Source: Synchiropus splendidus (Eukaryota; Chordata; Actinopteri; Syngnathiformes; Callionymidae). Taken from it: a stretch of 64,000 bases of DNA. How positions within the stretch are numbered: the first letter of the stretch is position 1; the number at the start of each line of letters is the position of its first letter. Shown here in pieces: positions 36,201 to 51,200 of this stretch. Under the pieces are notes generated by a model. That model worked only from the letters and a program-made list of their open reading frames with translations, was not told the DNA's origin and searched no databases. Both the position numbers and the translations under genes were made by a program. The stretch lies in the NCBI RefSeq assembly GCF_027744825.2, contig NC_071351.1:13591001-13655000 (forward strand). Direction: 5' to 3'.

Positions 36201-39200
36201 CTCCCCTCCCCAGCCCCCCACGCGAGTGTCCCACACTCGCGCAAGGAATCAAAAAGTCCAGTTCTGAAACCGGCGCCAGGAAGTATTTGTTGTTCTGGAT
36301 TCAGTTCATGCTAATGTTTCAAGCCAAGCTTCAGGATTGGGATGATTTCTCGGAGGAATGACTCTTGGATTACAGAAAAGACTTTGTCTATAAACAAAAG
36401 TAAACACCGTTCATGGATGTGTATTTTGATTGGCCGAGCCGTTCTAAATGGGAAACCGGGGGTCGAGGTCAATTAACACACTGCTGGCCAACTTTCTTTG
36501 ACCAGAGCAACAGGACTTTCCACCGGGCGTCGTGTTTGTTTTTGCTGGCAGCCAGCGCCGGACGACAATGGTGTTTACCGGCTGAGATAAAGGTCTGAAG
36601 ATTCCCACACACATGCATTCCGTACAACCATAAAACGCATCTGCTAGCACTCACTTCCACAAGGCCGTCCCAGTGGGGAGCGAGAACAGAAGAGGAGGAA
36701 TGTGGAGTGGGAGACAGACGGATCAGCGGGAGGACAACTGATGAGGGGGAGACCCACCAGATATGAGAAGCTTTCCTTCGAGGAGCCGGTCCCACTCTGC
36801 TCCACCTCCACTTGGACGATGTCCGTCTGGTCATGTGGGACCTTCGCCGTGACACACACCAGTCTGTGGGGTTCAAAAACAAAAGATGGGGTTCTCCATT
36901 TATTTTCCATGAAGCTCGGAACAGGAGGAAGCTCGACGCTGCTAAACAAAGGGGCGTAATTTCATTCGGACAATGGCGAGCTAATTCATCAGCCATATTG
37001 CTTTTATACACGAAATCCAATAAGCTGTCAGATATCAGATTCTAAAGGATGTAAAGTTCACCGCAGTTGGGACCACATGGGTCTAACCACAGCGGAGATT
37101 AAGGAGCAGCGCGGGCTTGTTCTGCTCCCTCCAGGCTGTGATTAAACCTTGTGTCATCGGCACTCCACTCTGCAGGGACGTCTCATATTAATGACACGCC
37201 GGTGTGCAGAGGAACACAACTCCACTGTTCAGGGGATCTCGCCGGGATACATGGACGGGGGCGAAACACAACCTTTATAGCCCGGCGAGCTCCCCTCCCA
37301 GCTCGGCTCTGGCGGTTTATTTAGTCAGCTGCCTGGTGATATCGCCGTTCTAACGCTCAGCGAGCGATCTGATGACTGGCAGAGGAATTGTGTTGGGGGG
37401 GGCTTGGTGTAGGAGGACCTGGAAAGAGTCGCTGCGAAGTAAGTCTGGGCGGGTGAAAACGTCCAGGCGAAAGAGCAGCTGTGTTTTCAGAAGTCAAAAT
37501 CCATCCAAACCAAACCGGCTTCCATGTGAATTCGAGCGCAAAGGCAGTGTAACGTTTAAAAGCCCCCAATTAAAATGAAAAGATTATTATGTTCCACAAC
37601 AAGCCATCTGTTGCTGCGGCCTGCATTTCTGCTCATTAAGCTCAGGAGCGTCAGGTAAAGTATGTCATTACACTTTAATTAGAATCCTGTCAGTCACATG
37701 CCAACAAAGGAGAACACGCACCTGCGAGCTGCAGCATCATTTCCAAAGATCTGATTTTGAGAATAAAGGACAAAGGAAATGAAACATGACAAAGGTGACA
37801 TAAGATAAATTGGGGCTTGAATCAGCCTGAACCTGTCTGGCTGCTTCGGGCTTAATTCGATCCAGACACTATTGAAAGGCGTCTTTCATAGATTGCTTTT
37901 CAGCAGCGGGGATTATTCCGGACCCCCCAAAAAAAAGACTAATATTTCATGAGGAGGAAGAAAAGAGCTATCAGCAGGAGGCTGTGATGAAGTCAGCCTG
38001 TTGCAGTTAAACAATACACTGGACGTGAGCGGAGGATGTGACGCTAATGCAAAGCGATGGCGGCTGGAGGACCAGAATAGAAGCAGAGCGACCCCCCGCT
38101 CCACATTCCAGCGCTGCCCCACCGCTGGGATGGCTGACTTTTGAGGTTTGAAGACCCATCACTTCCTCATGTAGATCAGCAACCAAGAGCGTTGGGCTGC
38201 GTGTCGCGTCTAATTTCTGCTAACTGCGCGGGGCGGAGGCCACTCAGAGCTCAGGCGAATATGATCGCGAGGGCAGCCCAGAGAACCTGAGCTGATTATC
38301 CAAAGGAGCACTCCGGTAAATGAGGTGTGCCGAGACCGACGCTGCTATGAATTAAAATTGTTGACACGCAGCGAGAGTCATGTCTTTAAAGCTGCTAGTT
38401 TCCCCTCATGGCACGCAGATGTGAACTTTGACCCCGGAGCACGGCGGCTGACACCTAGCTCACCGGCCCTTGTCACTGAGGTGGCGTGTGCAGGTGCGCG
38501 GGGTGAGGCGGGGTGAGGCAGTGATTTATTGTGCTGATCTGCTCGCTCCTTTATTTTGTCAGTCGTGGTTAGACGTAATAACGGATGAACTGCTCTGGAT
38601 TAGATTTCTATCATTGTAAAGGGTGACTGCGAAAGCTTTAAGGTAAGAGGACGCGATAGGATCACATCTAATCAAATCAAACAGACACACAGCGGCTCTG
38701 ATGCGCTGACGCGGACAAACGCTCTGACATGTTATGATTTCTCCCCACCGTGTTCTGAATGGAGGGTGCGCTTTGTTATTATAAACACCGGCGACTGGAG
38801 CCAATGAGGAGCGGCCGTGCGAGATTAGATGGCGTCTCCGATGAAATATGACTCCTTGTTTTGCAGACTGTGTGGTGCAGAAGAATGCGTCAGGCGGCGG
38901 GAGTGACAGGTAAGACCTGCAGGTCACCCCTGCGCTGGTCTTTAAATAATGATCGGCTTCACTGGAGCACAACCAGATAAATAGTTCCATTCATTGGAAC
39001 ATCACAGATACCGGGATGGAAGTTGGACTTGTAATTGTAAAGTTACTGTTCTGCCGGTGTCAAAGCCGGGTCTTGCTGTCTCCATGGTGACAGTGTGATG
39101 GTCCCTGTGCAGCAGAGGAATGGCGATGGAGTCATTTCAAATGAGAAGTGTGCTGCATAATAATTTTAGCGCAAATAGCCCTCATGAATACATGAAAACT

Positions 39201-42200
39201 CAACCGTAGACATGCTAATTTCAAGACATGAAAGAGGCGACAAACAATGACGATGGTGCAGGAGAGGGTGACAAAGGTCGTGGTAAAATTTAGATAAAAT
39301 ATATGTGGCTTTGATCTTTAAAATAACCGGATGGTTTTGATATGTAAAATGCAAAGTCTATTTTAATATCATCTGCATAGCTAGAAACCTTGGTCTTGCT
39401 TGGTTGCTGTTCTGTTTTTATTGAATCATTACAACTATTTTTTATTATTTTTTACCATAAAAACAGCCAATATTCTTTTGACTGAAATCCCTGCATGACA
39501 GTCCTTTTTTGAATATTGAAATGAATCATTTTTCTGATTGAAGCAATACTATTATCGCATCAAATTATATTAATTTTTAATCCCAAAATACCCCCCGAGG
39601 ATTTCTAATCGCCAGTTTATGAACAGAAGAGAGAAATAAACAAATATCCACGCTGCTCTCGCGTCTCTTTGTTGTTGTCTTTGGAGCTCAGGTGTCAAAC
39701 AGCTTTCAGAACTAAGATGTAGCGAAATTCCTTTTCGGTTAATTAACCACGACAATTCTTCCAGTTACTTCTTCTCCTGTCTGTCATGTAGCCGACCACC
39801 CGCCTGCAGAGTCGCCTTCAACAGTCACAACACAATTGTTGCTCCTTTAAAACAGTGAAAACAGGTTCAATATTGGAGGAGCACTTACTCGACGGAGACG
39901 GTGTACATTTCAGGCAGGATGGTACACGGTGCGTCTCCAATGGAGACTTTTACAGCTTCTGCTCTGCGGCCCAGGTTCCTGCCCTGCACTGTCAGATGGG
40001 TGCCGCCTTCCACCGGACCCCTCAGGGGGAAGATCTGAAGAGAAAAATGACAGTACAAACATGGTGAAACTGCAACTAATAAAGACCCTCCGCCACGTTC
40101 AATGAGTGGAAAGATAGAATCTAAGATTAAGAGTTGTGTCACTGATGAAGGCAGATACGGACAAGCAGTTACTCGTCTTCTGCCTGAGATCTAATTGTAC
40201 GGACACACGCTTCAGGTAGCACGCACAGACATGAACACAAAAGGAGGCTCTTAGCGGTGCAAGTCAGGGAATCGTCAGCCTCTCATCCTCTCCAGCACAT
40301 GCAAATAAAGAGCAGGCTAAGAGCCCCCTTCACATCCCACAAGAGACTGAGAGAGTGCGAGAGAGGCGAGGTGGAGAGCCGAGCAGATTGGTGTACGAGT
40401 GGGGAGGCAATTTTGGGAACTCGGTGTCGAGGGGAGAGGGAATGCTGATGGTGGTGGTGGTGCGAGAGCACAGCTTAGCAGGGGAATTAATGCATGTCAC
40501 TCTTCCTTTTCATCTATTTAAATGAGTGCGTTGTCAAATTCCTGCCTGCTATTGCTACGTTTTTTTGGGGAGACACATGCATTCCAACACTTCAGTGGTG
40601 TTGGGGAACAGTCGGGTAAGAAACAAGCCATGGCCTCTGCCATCAGTTTGGAGGCAGTCTGTCAGATATCCAAGGCAATCTACTCAGTCAGAGCTTCTAC
40701 CAATAACTCGAGAGCAGTCAGCATGACCACCTGATTGGTTTTTCCTCTGGTGTTATCAGATACAGAGATCGAAAGATGGAGTTCAAGTCTGAATACAATA
40801 TTCAGCAGAAGCAGTAATGAGATGGTAAAGTCTTTCTGTTGCGTTTCAAAGAAAAATAATTATCAATGGGAGTCATGGATGACTGTGACTCATCCGGCTT
40901 GTCAGAGAGCTAGCTCCGTATAAACAGCTATAGCTTGTCTATGTTATGCATCTTTCACGATGTAATTTCACGATATCATTCTAGGACCACATGACACTCC
41001 GAAGTTGTTCCTGACTGTAAGGAACAACCAACTACCAATATATATTTTAGTCATGTGACTTCTCTCCACCAGCTCAGGGACCAGCTTATAGTTGAGCCGA
41101 ATCATCAGTTCACTTTACCGCATCGACAGCTCCCTTTCCTCAGCACATACACGCTCATTGTTCATCAATTTGGATCCCATCAACACAATCGTGTAGATGT
41201 TTGTAGCCCTGACAACACAAGGTGGCTGTAATTAATTCTTGATACATGAGTTGCCTTAAGAGCTTTCAATTTAGCAGATAATATATGAGTCTGCAGCTCG
41301 CTCGCCGCCGCGGGTCCCTGAACAGCTGCTTTGTCGGCCTCACTGTTGGGCTGGAGAAATGACACGCAACCTGAATGTTTGCAGTTGAAGAGTGTTTATT
41401 TTAATATCATCTGATGGAGGCTAAAAGCATCGGCCGATGTCTGCAACCAAACAGATGTTCCTGTGGTTGAATTAGGCTTGTAGATTTAAGGGTGACCACC
41501 CAGTGTTTACCCAGAGCACATGCTTGCCGCTGGTTTACAAAACCGCAGCCACATTTTTAGAGCCACATGTAATGTATTTTTACCACCTGAACGCATGTGC
41601 GAACACAAAATATGGCAATCAGACACGCCAAAGCCCCCGGACCCCAGCTGAAGTTATTTATTATCGCCGTGCGTCTTAGATCATCAGGAGTGTCTCGGCG
41701 GTGTTGACAGCAACATCAGCTGGCATGCTGTTCATTTACACCTCTTACAAGTCTCGCAGTCTTGATATAAGGCACGAAGACTGCAGAGCCTTCAGGGAGA
41801 TCACAGAGTGTGTCTGAGCGAAAACCACCAGGAGGACTTAGGGATCTATGTAATGCATCTGACGACAAAATGAGCTCACATATTTCTCAAGTATTGTACT
41901 CGCAGCTGTAAAACCCGAACTAAAGGACCCATGGCTAATAAAAACCATGTGCTCCCTTCTGCAAGGGCTTCACTTCGCATCGCCAGCTGACAAGTACACT
42001 CCAAATATTTTATCTGAAGGGGGCTGTGAAGATGAAGTTTCATTTGGCGCCCCCTTTTCATTGACAAAGGAGTCACAAAAACGCTGTTATTTTCATTGTT
42101 TTTTCAAACTCGGATTTCTCAAGTTTGAGTGACCCTTCTTTCATCCTCCATGACTCCAATCAAGAAGGACAAAAACAGGAAAGGGTTTCTCACCATTCTA

Positions 42201-45200
42201 CTCCCTTTTCCACCCGTTCTCAGTCCAGCTACCTCACCACCCCCCTCAACTATTTTCGTCTCTCTGTCTTCCTTCTTCCTTTCATGTCATGGATAAACTA
42301 TGTTTGGTACATCCTGTTTCGGGTGCCCAAGATGTCGCAATCAATGCGGTTTGTTTCTGCCCACACAGAGCAAAATAAAAAAGCCTGCAGATAACAAACG
42401 TCTCTATTGTCTTATGTCAACATATGAAATTAGAAGCATTTTTTATCAAGAAGTTAAGGCGGAACAAAACCTCCACCTACGTCAGTGATGGTGATTTTCA
42501 ACGACAAAGCATGCAGCGTGTTCCGAACAAAGAGCTGATGTGAAGCGAATACTCATGGACGCTTGATCTTTTCCCAAGCACTTGGGCTTTAACCCCTCGG
42601 CACTCTGTGGGAAAAGAGGGCTTCCAAAGTGTTGCATCACACCGCACGTAACCGCAGCCCCGCACGAATTCTGCAGCCGCCGTCCTCCTGAGACGCAAGG
42701 TAGTTGTGTGCTGCAACAATGCCCCCCACCCCGCCCCCCCCCCACATCTGAGTCCGGCTAACTTCAGTCACTCTCACAGAGCATCCTGTTAGTCACAGTG
42801 TGCTGACAGCTACAAAGAATGAGGGATAATCATGAATGCTTCAATATGGGCTGTTTGTTTGTTAGATGTGAGTCCGTGTGTGTCTCTGCTTGTGTGTGCG
42901 CGGGAGAGAGAGAGAGATAGTGGGAGAAAGAGAGGGAGCTGGCTGGGCTTTGTTCTGTTTGCTTATTCTCCTGGGCAGCCCAGGTTTTATCTACAGGAAG
43001 TTCAGGCCGACTGGGTCTCATGTGAGCCATGCTTCCCATGACCGCCTGCCGAGCACGGCCCGATAGAAGGTGCAGCGGCGGCAGAAATGACTTGAGGGAT
43101 GAGAACCAGGAAACACTCCCATTACACTCGGACAATCAAATGAATATCATTATGAAAATGAAGTCCATGAGCTACTTTTTAATTATGATGAACCTCGTGA
43201 TGAATGGCTGCTGGAGAAAATGAATACAATAGACCGTGCTGAAAACATTCCTGGACCGTCCGGAGGAACCGGGTCTGGCTGATGAGGCGGTTTTCGAACA
43301 AGACGTCTGGTTGAAGCTAATTGCGTTCGCGGTATCTTTCCGACCATCACTGAGTAAGTCAGCGGGAAATGAAGGGGACAAACTACTGTCCATCACAGGG
43401 AGCGCCCAAGTGTTCGGCGAGTGCTTGGACTGGATCTCCTCCAGGCAGACAAGCCACATTCTGACATGGGAACTCTCATTTAAGTAGTCATTTCCATTAT
43501 TATTGTTATAAGCCTTCACTTCTTGTATCACAGCTCGACCACAGTCAGAACCCATTTGAACATAAACAGTTTTGTACGTGTGGTTTTCCACATGCTGCGG
43601 TCACCAACCCTAATCTCTGGCTTTGATTCGCCTGAAGTGGAGCCAGATGCAGATGACTTGACGACGGACCCGCGACATGACATTCCAGCCTGGAGGCTAA
43701 AAGTGATAAAGGCGGAAGCGTGTTTATTCTAAGAACATGTTCTACCTTGTGGATCTCTGGAGCTGGACATTGATCCTTAATGAGCTGGCAGTCGTCCCTC
43801 AGCCTACAGCTGTTATCACACCACCCACAAAGGTGTCCTCTGTCTTCCCGTCCCCAGCACTGTGAGCAGTCCGTGCTCCCCACGCCGCAGTTGTACACCT
43901 CCACTGCATTGAGACAAGAAGACAAATGGTCAGTGGAACATCTCCCTCAAACCGGTTACATTTTAAAAGTAAACAGAAACAGAATCACATGCGAAAGTGA
44001 AACAACAAAACCATGTGGTCTTCAAAAAGAAAGAGAAGAACAAAGTAAATAAATATTCTTTGGTAATCGCAGCGTAAACAGTCATTATCTGAGCTGATCT
44101 TCAAATGTGCACCGGAGGCTCTGAAACAAGGGGAAAGTTTCTTCTCTCTGAATTCCGTAGCTACAACAAACAGCACTCCTAAATGTGATTTTCTGTTTCA
44201 CTTGCAATTTTTATATGAACCATATGGGACGCCTTCACTGAACCAGTGTAAGCAGTCGCAGAATGATGCATTCATGGCTACGAAAATAGCCCCGGAAACA
44301 AAAGAGCGCGCAAAAGGAACGGCTGAGAACAAAGACAGCAAGGAAACAGATGATTATGTTCTTGTTCCAAAAGTGCCTCCCAGTTTGAAGTCCCATTTGT
44401 ACCACTGCATGTGCATCTGTGCCGGGGCACGTCTCCGCTCCGCTGATAAACTGCGTGTCTTTTGAAAATTTGATGACGCTGCATGTTATAAAGCAATCAC
44501 TGTGTCTGTTAGCAGCGCGAGAGTCTGGCGGTGGCTCGGGGGGGAGTCGTTCACATGGTCAACACATGGTCAGCTAATGCCGCATCTGGACATGAGATAA
44601 GCAACTCTGGCTCCAAGTGGAGCTGAACAGCTCATCAGCCAATGGCTGCCATTGCAACGGTTGTCATGGAACTCAAAAAGCACCTGAGACAATAGAATGG
44701 ACCTCTTCTGCCATTATGAGCAGGAAGTGACAATACACTAGACAAGAGGCTGCTGTGGAATGATGTGCTGTGAGACACCATTACCAAGACAGCTGATCTT
44801 TCCGCGGCCTCTTTGGCAGAACGTTTATTTCTCTCTGGGTTTAACGGATTCCTGACGGGCGGAGAGACACAAAGACAATTTCATTTTGAGAGCAAAGGTG
44901 GCAGTTGTTTCAAATTCTTATATTTGCAACCAATTATGTGGGAACACACGAGTGCAGAGCAATTTCAGTTAAGTGGGAGGTAATTTGCTTTTTCTGCTCT
45001 TGTCTTAAAACACAGTGCTGCAGAGCTGCATCATATTAACCGGCGAATATATTGAATATGAGCACACTTTTCAGTGGCCTTCAGAAACAAGACTATTGCC
45101 AACCATTCTAGCAATATTTCAAGTCTCAATCATGAAGCAGGCTGATACCAAACATCAATTGTGGTTATACACCTGTGAGCACCCCACTGGTGTCTCCCTC

Positions 45201-48200
45201 CCAATCTAACTTCTCAGCTTACCTTCTATTGGCTGCGGGCTGTCGACGAAAACGTTACGGCGATCACCAAAGTCCCCAAGTCTTCTCAAGTTGAGGTGAT
45301 AAATCTGGCTCATCTGACTGGTGGAAAGCTATAAAAAAAAAACAGAGAAGCCGACCTTTAGATCCAGAGCCCTTCATTTTGTCTTCACATCCACTTTCTC
45401 ACTCTCCGCTTGCTCCGGCTAATAGCAGGTTCTCAGACAACTGATAAACAGAGATTATTTCTGCTAGGTAATTTTCTGCACTTACTGTCACTCCGCTGCA
45501 CTTGACTGTGGAGCCGTTCAGCCATGTGGCGGCGTATCGCTGCTCCGTCCCAAAGTCGCACTCCAGTTTAGCTCCCTGCCAAACGGAACGCTAATTTTAA
45601 AACAATATTCCGAATCTCTGTCAAAGCACGCCTGGTAACAACCCGCAGTCACGAAAGAGTTACAAGCAGGAAACCCAAATCACTCATCCAAATTGTCCCT
45701 GCCAGGAAAAGACGAGATGCATTCAAGATTCATATTCATAAACATCTGGACTCCCAGGCCTCTTGCAAGTCATCTGGGAACGAGGGTTATGAATATAAAT
45801 ACATTCTTGATACAACGGAGTCTCACTGAACCAAACAATGTGAGGGGAAGCGAGGTTTAAAACAAAAGCTGGATGATATAATTTGTCTGTGGAGTTTTAA
45901 TTTCATCTGTGTACGCAGGGCTTTACTCCTCTTGGCATCCTGCAGGCGCTTCTTACAGGAATCAAACAGAATGAAAGGCTCTCCGGAACCATCGCTGTGA
46001 CATCATCCGTCTGTTGCTGTGTTGTTTAGAACACCACATTCAAATCCCTGATTCCTGCTTCAGTTGCAGGCACACAGCATTTTGTTCCAGTGAAACCAGG
46101 TGTTGAGCATAAACACATGGGAGGCTGGGATATTTCACCGCTGCTCCCTGACTTTAAGAAACTGACCACTGCAGACTGGTGGCGGAATATGTTGCAAACC
46201 ATCTTACCAGTGCTTGCATATCATCATGGGGCAAATAGTTAAGTAGTTAGTTAGGCTGAGGTTGATCGAGATTATATTTGAGTGACGTAAACTTTGATCA
46301 AATTAATTTAAATTCATTTTGGATTTTTTTTTTCTGGCCTTCATAAAGACATTATTCATTGTCTTCGGCGCCTAAGAGCAGCATGACTGACCTATGATGG
46401 TCGGAACACCCCGAGGACGTAAGTGCGTGTTTGTATGTATGTGACTCCAAGTCTGTCACCATGGCAACGCACTGGGAGAGGGCTGAAAAGGGCAGCAAGG
46501 GTTATACGTGTGACTGACCACGCCTGGCAACTCGCAGGCATTTTTTTTTTGAGGATCCTTGTCAGGTCCTTATCAGCGATGCAGCATCAGCATCCGACAC
46601 GCTCAGCCTGGATTAAGCATGAGAATAAGGATTTGAAAAAAGCAATATGAAAGTCGATCTGTATTCTAAATGACGGCGGCGGCGGCGGGTTTGCTGCCTC
46701 AGATCTCCTCACATTGTCTACTCTGCTGACGAAGAAACACCTCAGCTCGTCGGATTCCACGGCAACGGTGGGAGCCAACAGCTGAGGGGGCCAGCCACAT
46801 AAGCACAAAGATGCTCCTCCATTTTTCAACCTCTCCAAAACATCTCGTTCCTCACGTTTTTCTTTTTCATTGACTGCAAACGTGGCCGACAAATACCCAT
46901 CTGTGCTTGACTGTGCTCGAAGCAAGGACGCCATATGCTTCTGGTTTACTACAATCATTTTCACAACATGCATTTTGGACACGCTCCAAGTCTGACTCCC
47001 CGGTAGGAGGCTGTCTGACGTACCTCCTGGAAGTTGCTGAGGGACAAGATGAAGTCTTGGGCCATTCCTGACGGCGAAGGAGGAACGTCTGTGGCCACCA
47101 CGCTGGGGCAGGAAGCTGCGTTCTGGGTCAGGGTGGGAGGAAGTGACATATTTGAGCAATAAAAGAAACATAACAATGGCTCCCCACGTGTGTCGGTCAA
47201 CCAAAATACCCATCCTGTTTATACGAAGGAGGAGGAAATGAGAGGGTGAAGTCTCGCTCTGAAGGAAGCAACAATAGCTTCAAATAGAAATGGAGGATTA
47301 GGAAAACAGACCCGCCGGACACTCGGCAGGGGAGGAAACCCCAACTTCTCAATAGCCTAACTCACACAACCTTAATGGAACGGCGCAGTTCAAAAGTCAC
47401 ATAAAAGTTTGATGTATGCTTATTTTGTCTGAAAACACCTTGTCTCATGCTGAGTAATAGGTTTGCACTGTAAAAGGAGATTCATGGACTGGCTTCTGGT
47501 TTTCTAGTGGGGGGTTCGTGTCCATCTTTAAAAAAAAACAGATAAGGAAACAGCTGCGGAGCACTTAAGGAGAATCTTCAGCTGAAGATCAAGTTCCGTC
47601 CTTACTGTTCACGCCACTGGAGGACGGGAATCATGCAGGTTTGCAAGTTAATGCTAACTAGCCGCGGCGTTAGAGTAGGCTGACAAAAACACCCAAATGC
47701 TTCAGTAAAGTGGGAGGATGGAATATAAGAAAATGAGAGGGTTAAGGAAGAATAACGTCAGCGACCGTTCTTCCTTAAGCTGGTCTTATTTTGATGACTG
47801 TTTTCAGGTTTGGTCATGACATATTGTCTCAGTTGTGATTCACGTCGGCCAGTGATGATAAACTCTGCGAGTGTGACTGAGAATGTTCATCTTTTCTGGT
47901 GTTCAGTGTTGGTTTGTTCTGATGTTTTAACCTGCATCCAGCAGGGTATTATCTGGAAGCACCGGACATCAGTGTCAGCTGACTAGCACCGTTACATACC
48001 CGGAGGCTGCACACAACGATCACGAGACCTGGATGGAAAAAACAACGGCCCTGAGAATTAATTCTTGTGTTTCAGTGGCTCCGAATGAATCATCAAAACG
48101 CTATGGAGAAGACTGCCAGGCTTTAATTGCTTTCAATTTCCCGGTTACACAGGCCTTTTAGGAGCGTTGGCCAAGTCTTTACTCACTTTGTTTGTTGTTG

Positions 48201-51200
48201 GGAGCAGCTTGTGCCCTCAGGGGTGTTTAGGTGGCCAGACATACATCTTCACAGTCCATTAGTGCAGTCGCCAGCTGTGCTTACAGTCGAATAATGTGTA
48301 AAGACGTCGATGAAATGTGGGTTTTTCTCGACTACGATTTTGGAATGACCAGAAGAGAGGCGACTGCATGCTTCATATTCTGACCGCCAAAGAGATCCAG
48401 GGCTTTAAAATGTCAGAATGGCCTGTAGGACTCTGTTAAATCAGAACCTCCGGAGGTTTTATGGCAGAGTATAACATTTCCGCACGCTGTCGAGGCATGT
48501 GTAACCTTCCACTGAATTACCGCATGAGACGTCTGGAAAAAAGATCTTACAAATGTTGAATCACAATGTCTGGACTGAGGCTGTCCGAGTTTGAGTCACA
48601 CAATTGGGTTTGGGGAAGCTTGTGCTCACCTCCAGAATGTTGGGCTTCGACTCGTCTTTTGTGGAGACGCAGAGATGGTTCTCCTGGTCCCAGTAGCACT
48701 TCCACCTGGTGCTCAAGCAGCTCTGACATCTGACGAAAAAAACAACAAAATAAATTCCTCTTTAATGAATGCGACACACTCAGAGACGGAATTATTCATC
48801 GTTGTATGGATTTTAATAATAGTTTTAATTCACCCTGGATCAAACCTGCCGAGACACAACACGCTGCAGGAAAATAATTTTAATCTGAACTGACTTTTCA
48901 AGCTTCTTATTTGACTAAACAATGCAGCTCATTTACGAGAGTGTTGCACCATTTCATTTAACTCCTGATGTCACGAAGCAGCAGTTTAAAACACTGAACC
49001 CGTAGCTGTAAGTTTAAACTAATTCAGAGTGATGCAACACAGGTGGGTTAGATTCCTGTCTGCTCAGTCAACCAGCTAATGTGGGATGATCTCATGTATA
49101 TGGTTGAGAGACTGAAGAGGGACCAGTCTGAGCAAGTCTGACAGCAACCTGTAGATGCCCCGATCTGTGCATGGTCTTCTGTCATGACCTGGTAAATAAA
49201 CCTAGTTTTTTTAAGGCTCTTCCCAAAGGTAAGAAAACATCTTTGCATGTCAACGCTAAGGATGCATTTACCACCGCCACTTCCAAGTCATATAATGCAC
49301 TGCGACACTTCAAGCCATCAGCACTGTCAACTTTTTTCCCCTACATTTTAACATCATCTCCATTTCTCCAGTCACATGTTCAATCACACAACACAATATT
49401 GTGACTTAGGTTGACAAAATTTAAACTGTATTCATTGCATATTTTAAGAGTATTGGAAAGAACCTAAAAGACTACGATACGCATCCTGATACTTGGGTCC
49501 CGATACAATGGTATCATGATATAGTGATGTATTGTGATATTTATCAACCAATAACATATTAGTAAAAAATAAAAGGGGAAATGTTCATTACTATTTGACT
49601 TTAAATATAGATTTTATCTATTTATTTATCCAATATCTTCTGCTTATATATAAAACAATATTTAAGTCAAATGCAGATCTTGAAATATTCTTCATATTCC
49701 TGCTATCAATGAAAACATGAGGAGCAGTCTGACAGCACAAAATTATACTTGTATTTTACTCCTAAACTATGAATTTTCACGTAAAAAAGAAGATGAAATT
49801 GATAGATTAAATCTGGATATTATATTAGAGGTCAAAGCATTGTGATATATATTGTCCTACTGATACTTTTTCACTCCTCTTGTCACTGATTTCCTGAAAA
49901 GTCTGTTTGCTAAGCGCTAACACAACAATTCTCTGGACCCGCCATTCATTTATTCAGCAACAAAGCACGAGACTTATCATTTATTCATACAAACAGATTC
50001 TCAGCGTTATCTGGACACAAATGCTTGATCCATTATTCATACCGTGACGACGAAATATTTTACAATGTATCACGTTAATTTATGAGCGAGTACAAGCAGA
50101 AATAAAAGAAGATTAGATAAACTATGATCAGCTATGATTCATGTGCAGGGATGAATCGAGGCAGCGACCCACAAGTTTCTATCTTTCACTTTATTATTGA
50201 GGTCAAATTAGCGTGTCACTTTTGATGCGTTTGAAGAGGATTCCTCTTCAGGCACATGGTTCAGTAGAAGTGGAAACACAAAGGTTATGGTTGGAGAAGA
50301 ATTATTTTAATTGGGGAGAAGAAAGATTGCGTCCGTGTGGAAAGATAGTGGAGTGTGTGTGCCCTCCAGTAAGAGACAGATGTCCCACACTGGGATTAAC
50401 AGTGTTGCTAGTTGATGCTGCGCCCTGAAGACAAAATATTTGTATGTTTGCGTGCTTAGATTACAAGCCCCTCAAGGCTGATCATCAGAAACTTTCCGCC
50501 GTCTGCTTGTAAATCACCAGCTAACACACGAGCACAGTGTTCATCATTAACTTCTCCTGCAGTTGACAAACACCCAGCAACTCAGACCACCCGAGTCCTG
50601 AGGACGACATACAGGCGCAAACATACACACTAAATACACAGTAGGCCTGACACTCTCAGGGCCCCTCGGTGGACACAGCGGTTAAACACACATGCTCAAT
50701 CACATCTCTGTCAGCGAGAAATATGTTCAGAAGAAAAGATCACGTTCCTGAAGAGACATGGGAGCAAACAGACGGGCGGAATTTAGAAAAAAACAGAGGT
50801 GCCAAAACCTGAGACAGAAACAGCATGTGTGTTCGGAAGAGAGCCTGTGTGTTTGCGAGTGGGTGGTGGAGAGTGAGAGAAAGCCAGTGAGAGGGCAGGG
50901 TAAGTGGTGAGAGTGGAATGCCTCGCCATCGTCTGGTTGTCATTAACACTTTGCCTAGTGACCACTTATGGACGGACCACGGGAGAAATGCTTAAACACA
51001 CAGCCACAGATGGACAAACTCTCACAGATTTCACGCACACCTGACATGCAGGAAAAGTGCACTTAAGCCCAGACTCTGGAAGCTTCGATCTGCTCAGTAA
51101 ACACTTGAAAAACATTCACCTGGGTACAACAGATTTTCACCCATTCACCGTCAACTTCCAGGTAATATTCAAATGGAAAGGGACAATGTGCAGAAATAGT

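Larger units (their letters stand above)
35823..43745 (-). other. plxnd1 introns around the IPT1 exons
   Basis: Introns 35823-36757, 36864-39888 and 40035-43745. No further exon recognised. There are GA-rich patches at 40345-40380 and 42901-42940 and a poly-C run at 42722-42743. Confidence 0.45.
43904..48629 (-). other. plxnd1 introns between the PSI2 and PSI3 exons
   Basis: Introns 43904-45222, 45576-47023 and 47123-48629. No RNA gene or mobile element recognised. A short GGC repeat lies at 46675-46688. Confidence 0.45.

Noticed and set aside
46587..47213. 208-codon minus-strand frame
   Set aside because: Only 47024-47122 is a real plxnd1 exon. The remainder is intron sequence that happens to stay open.
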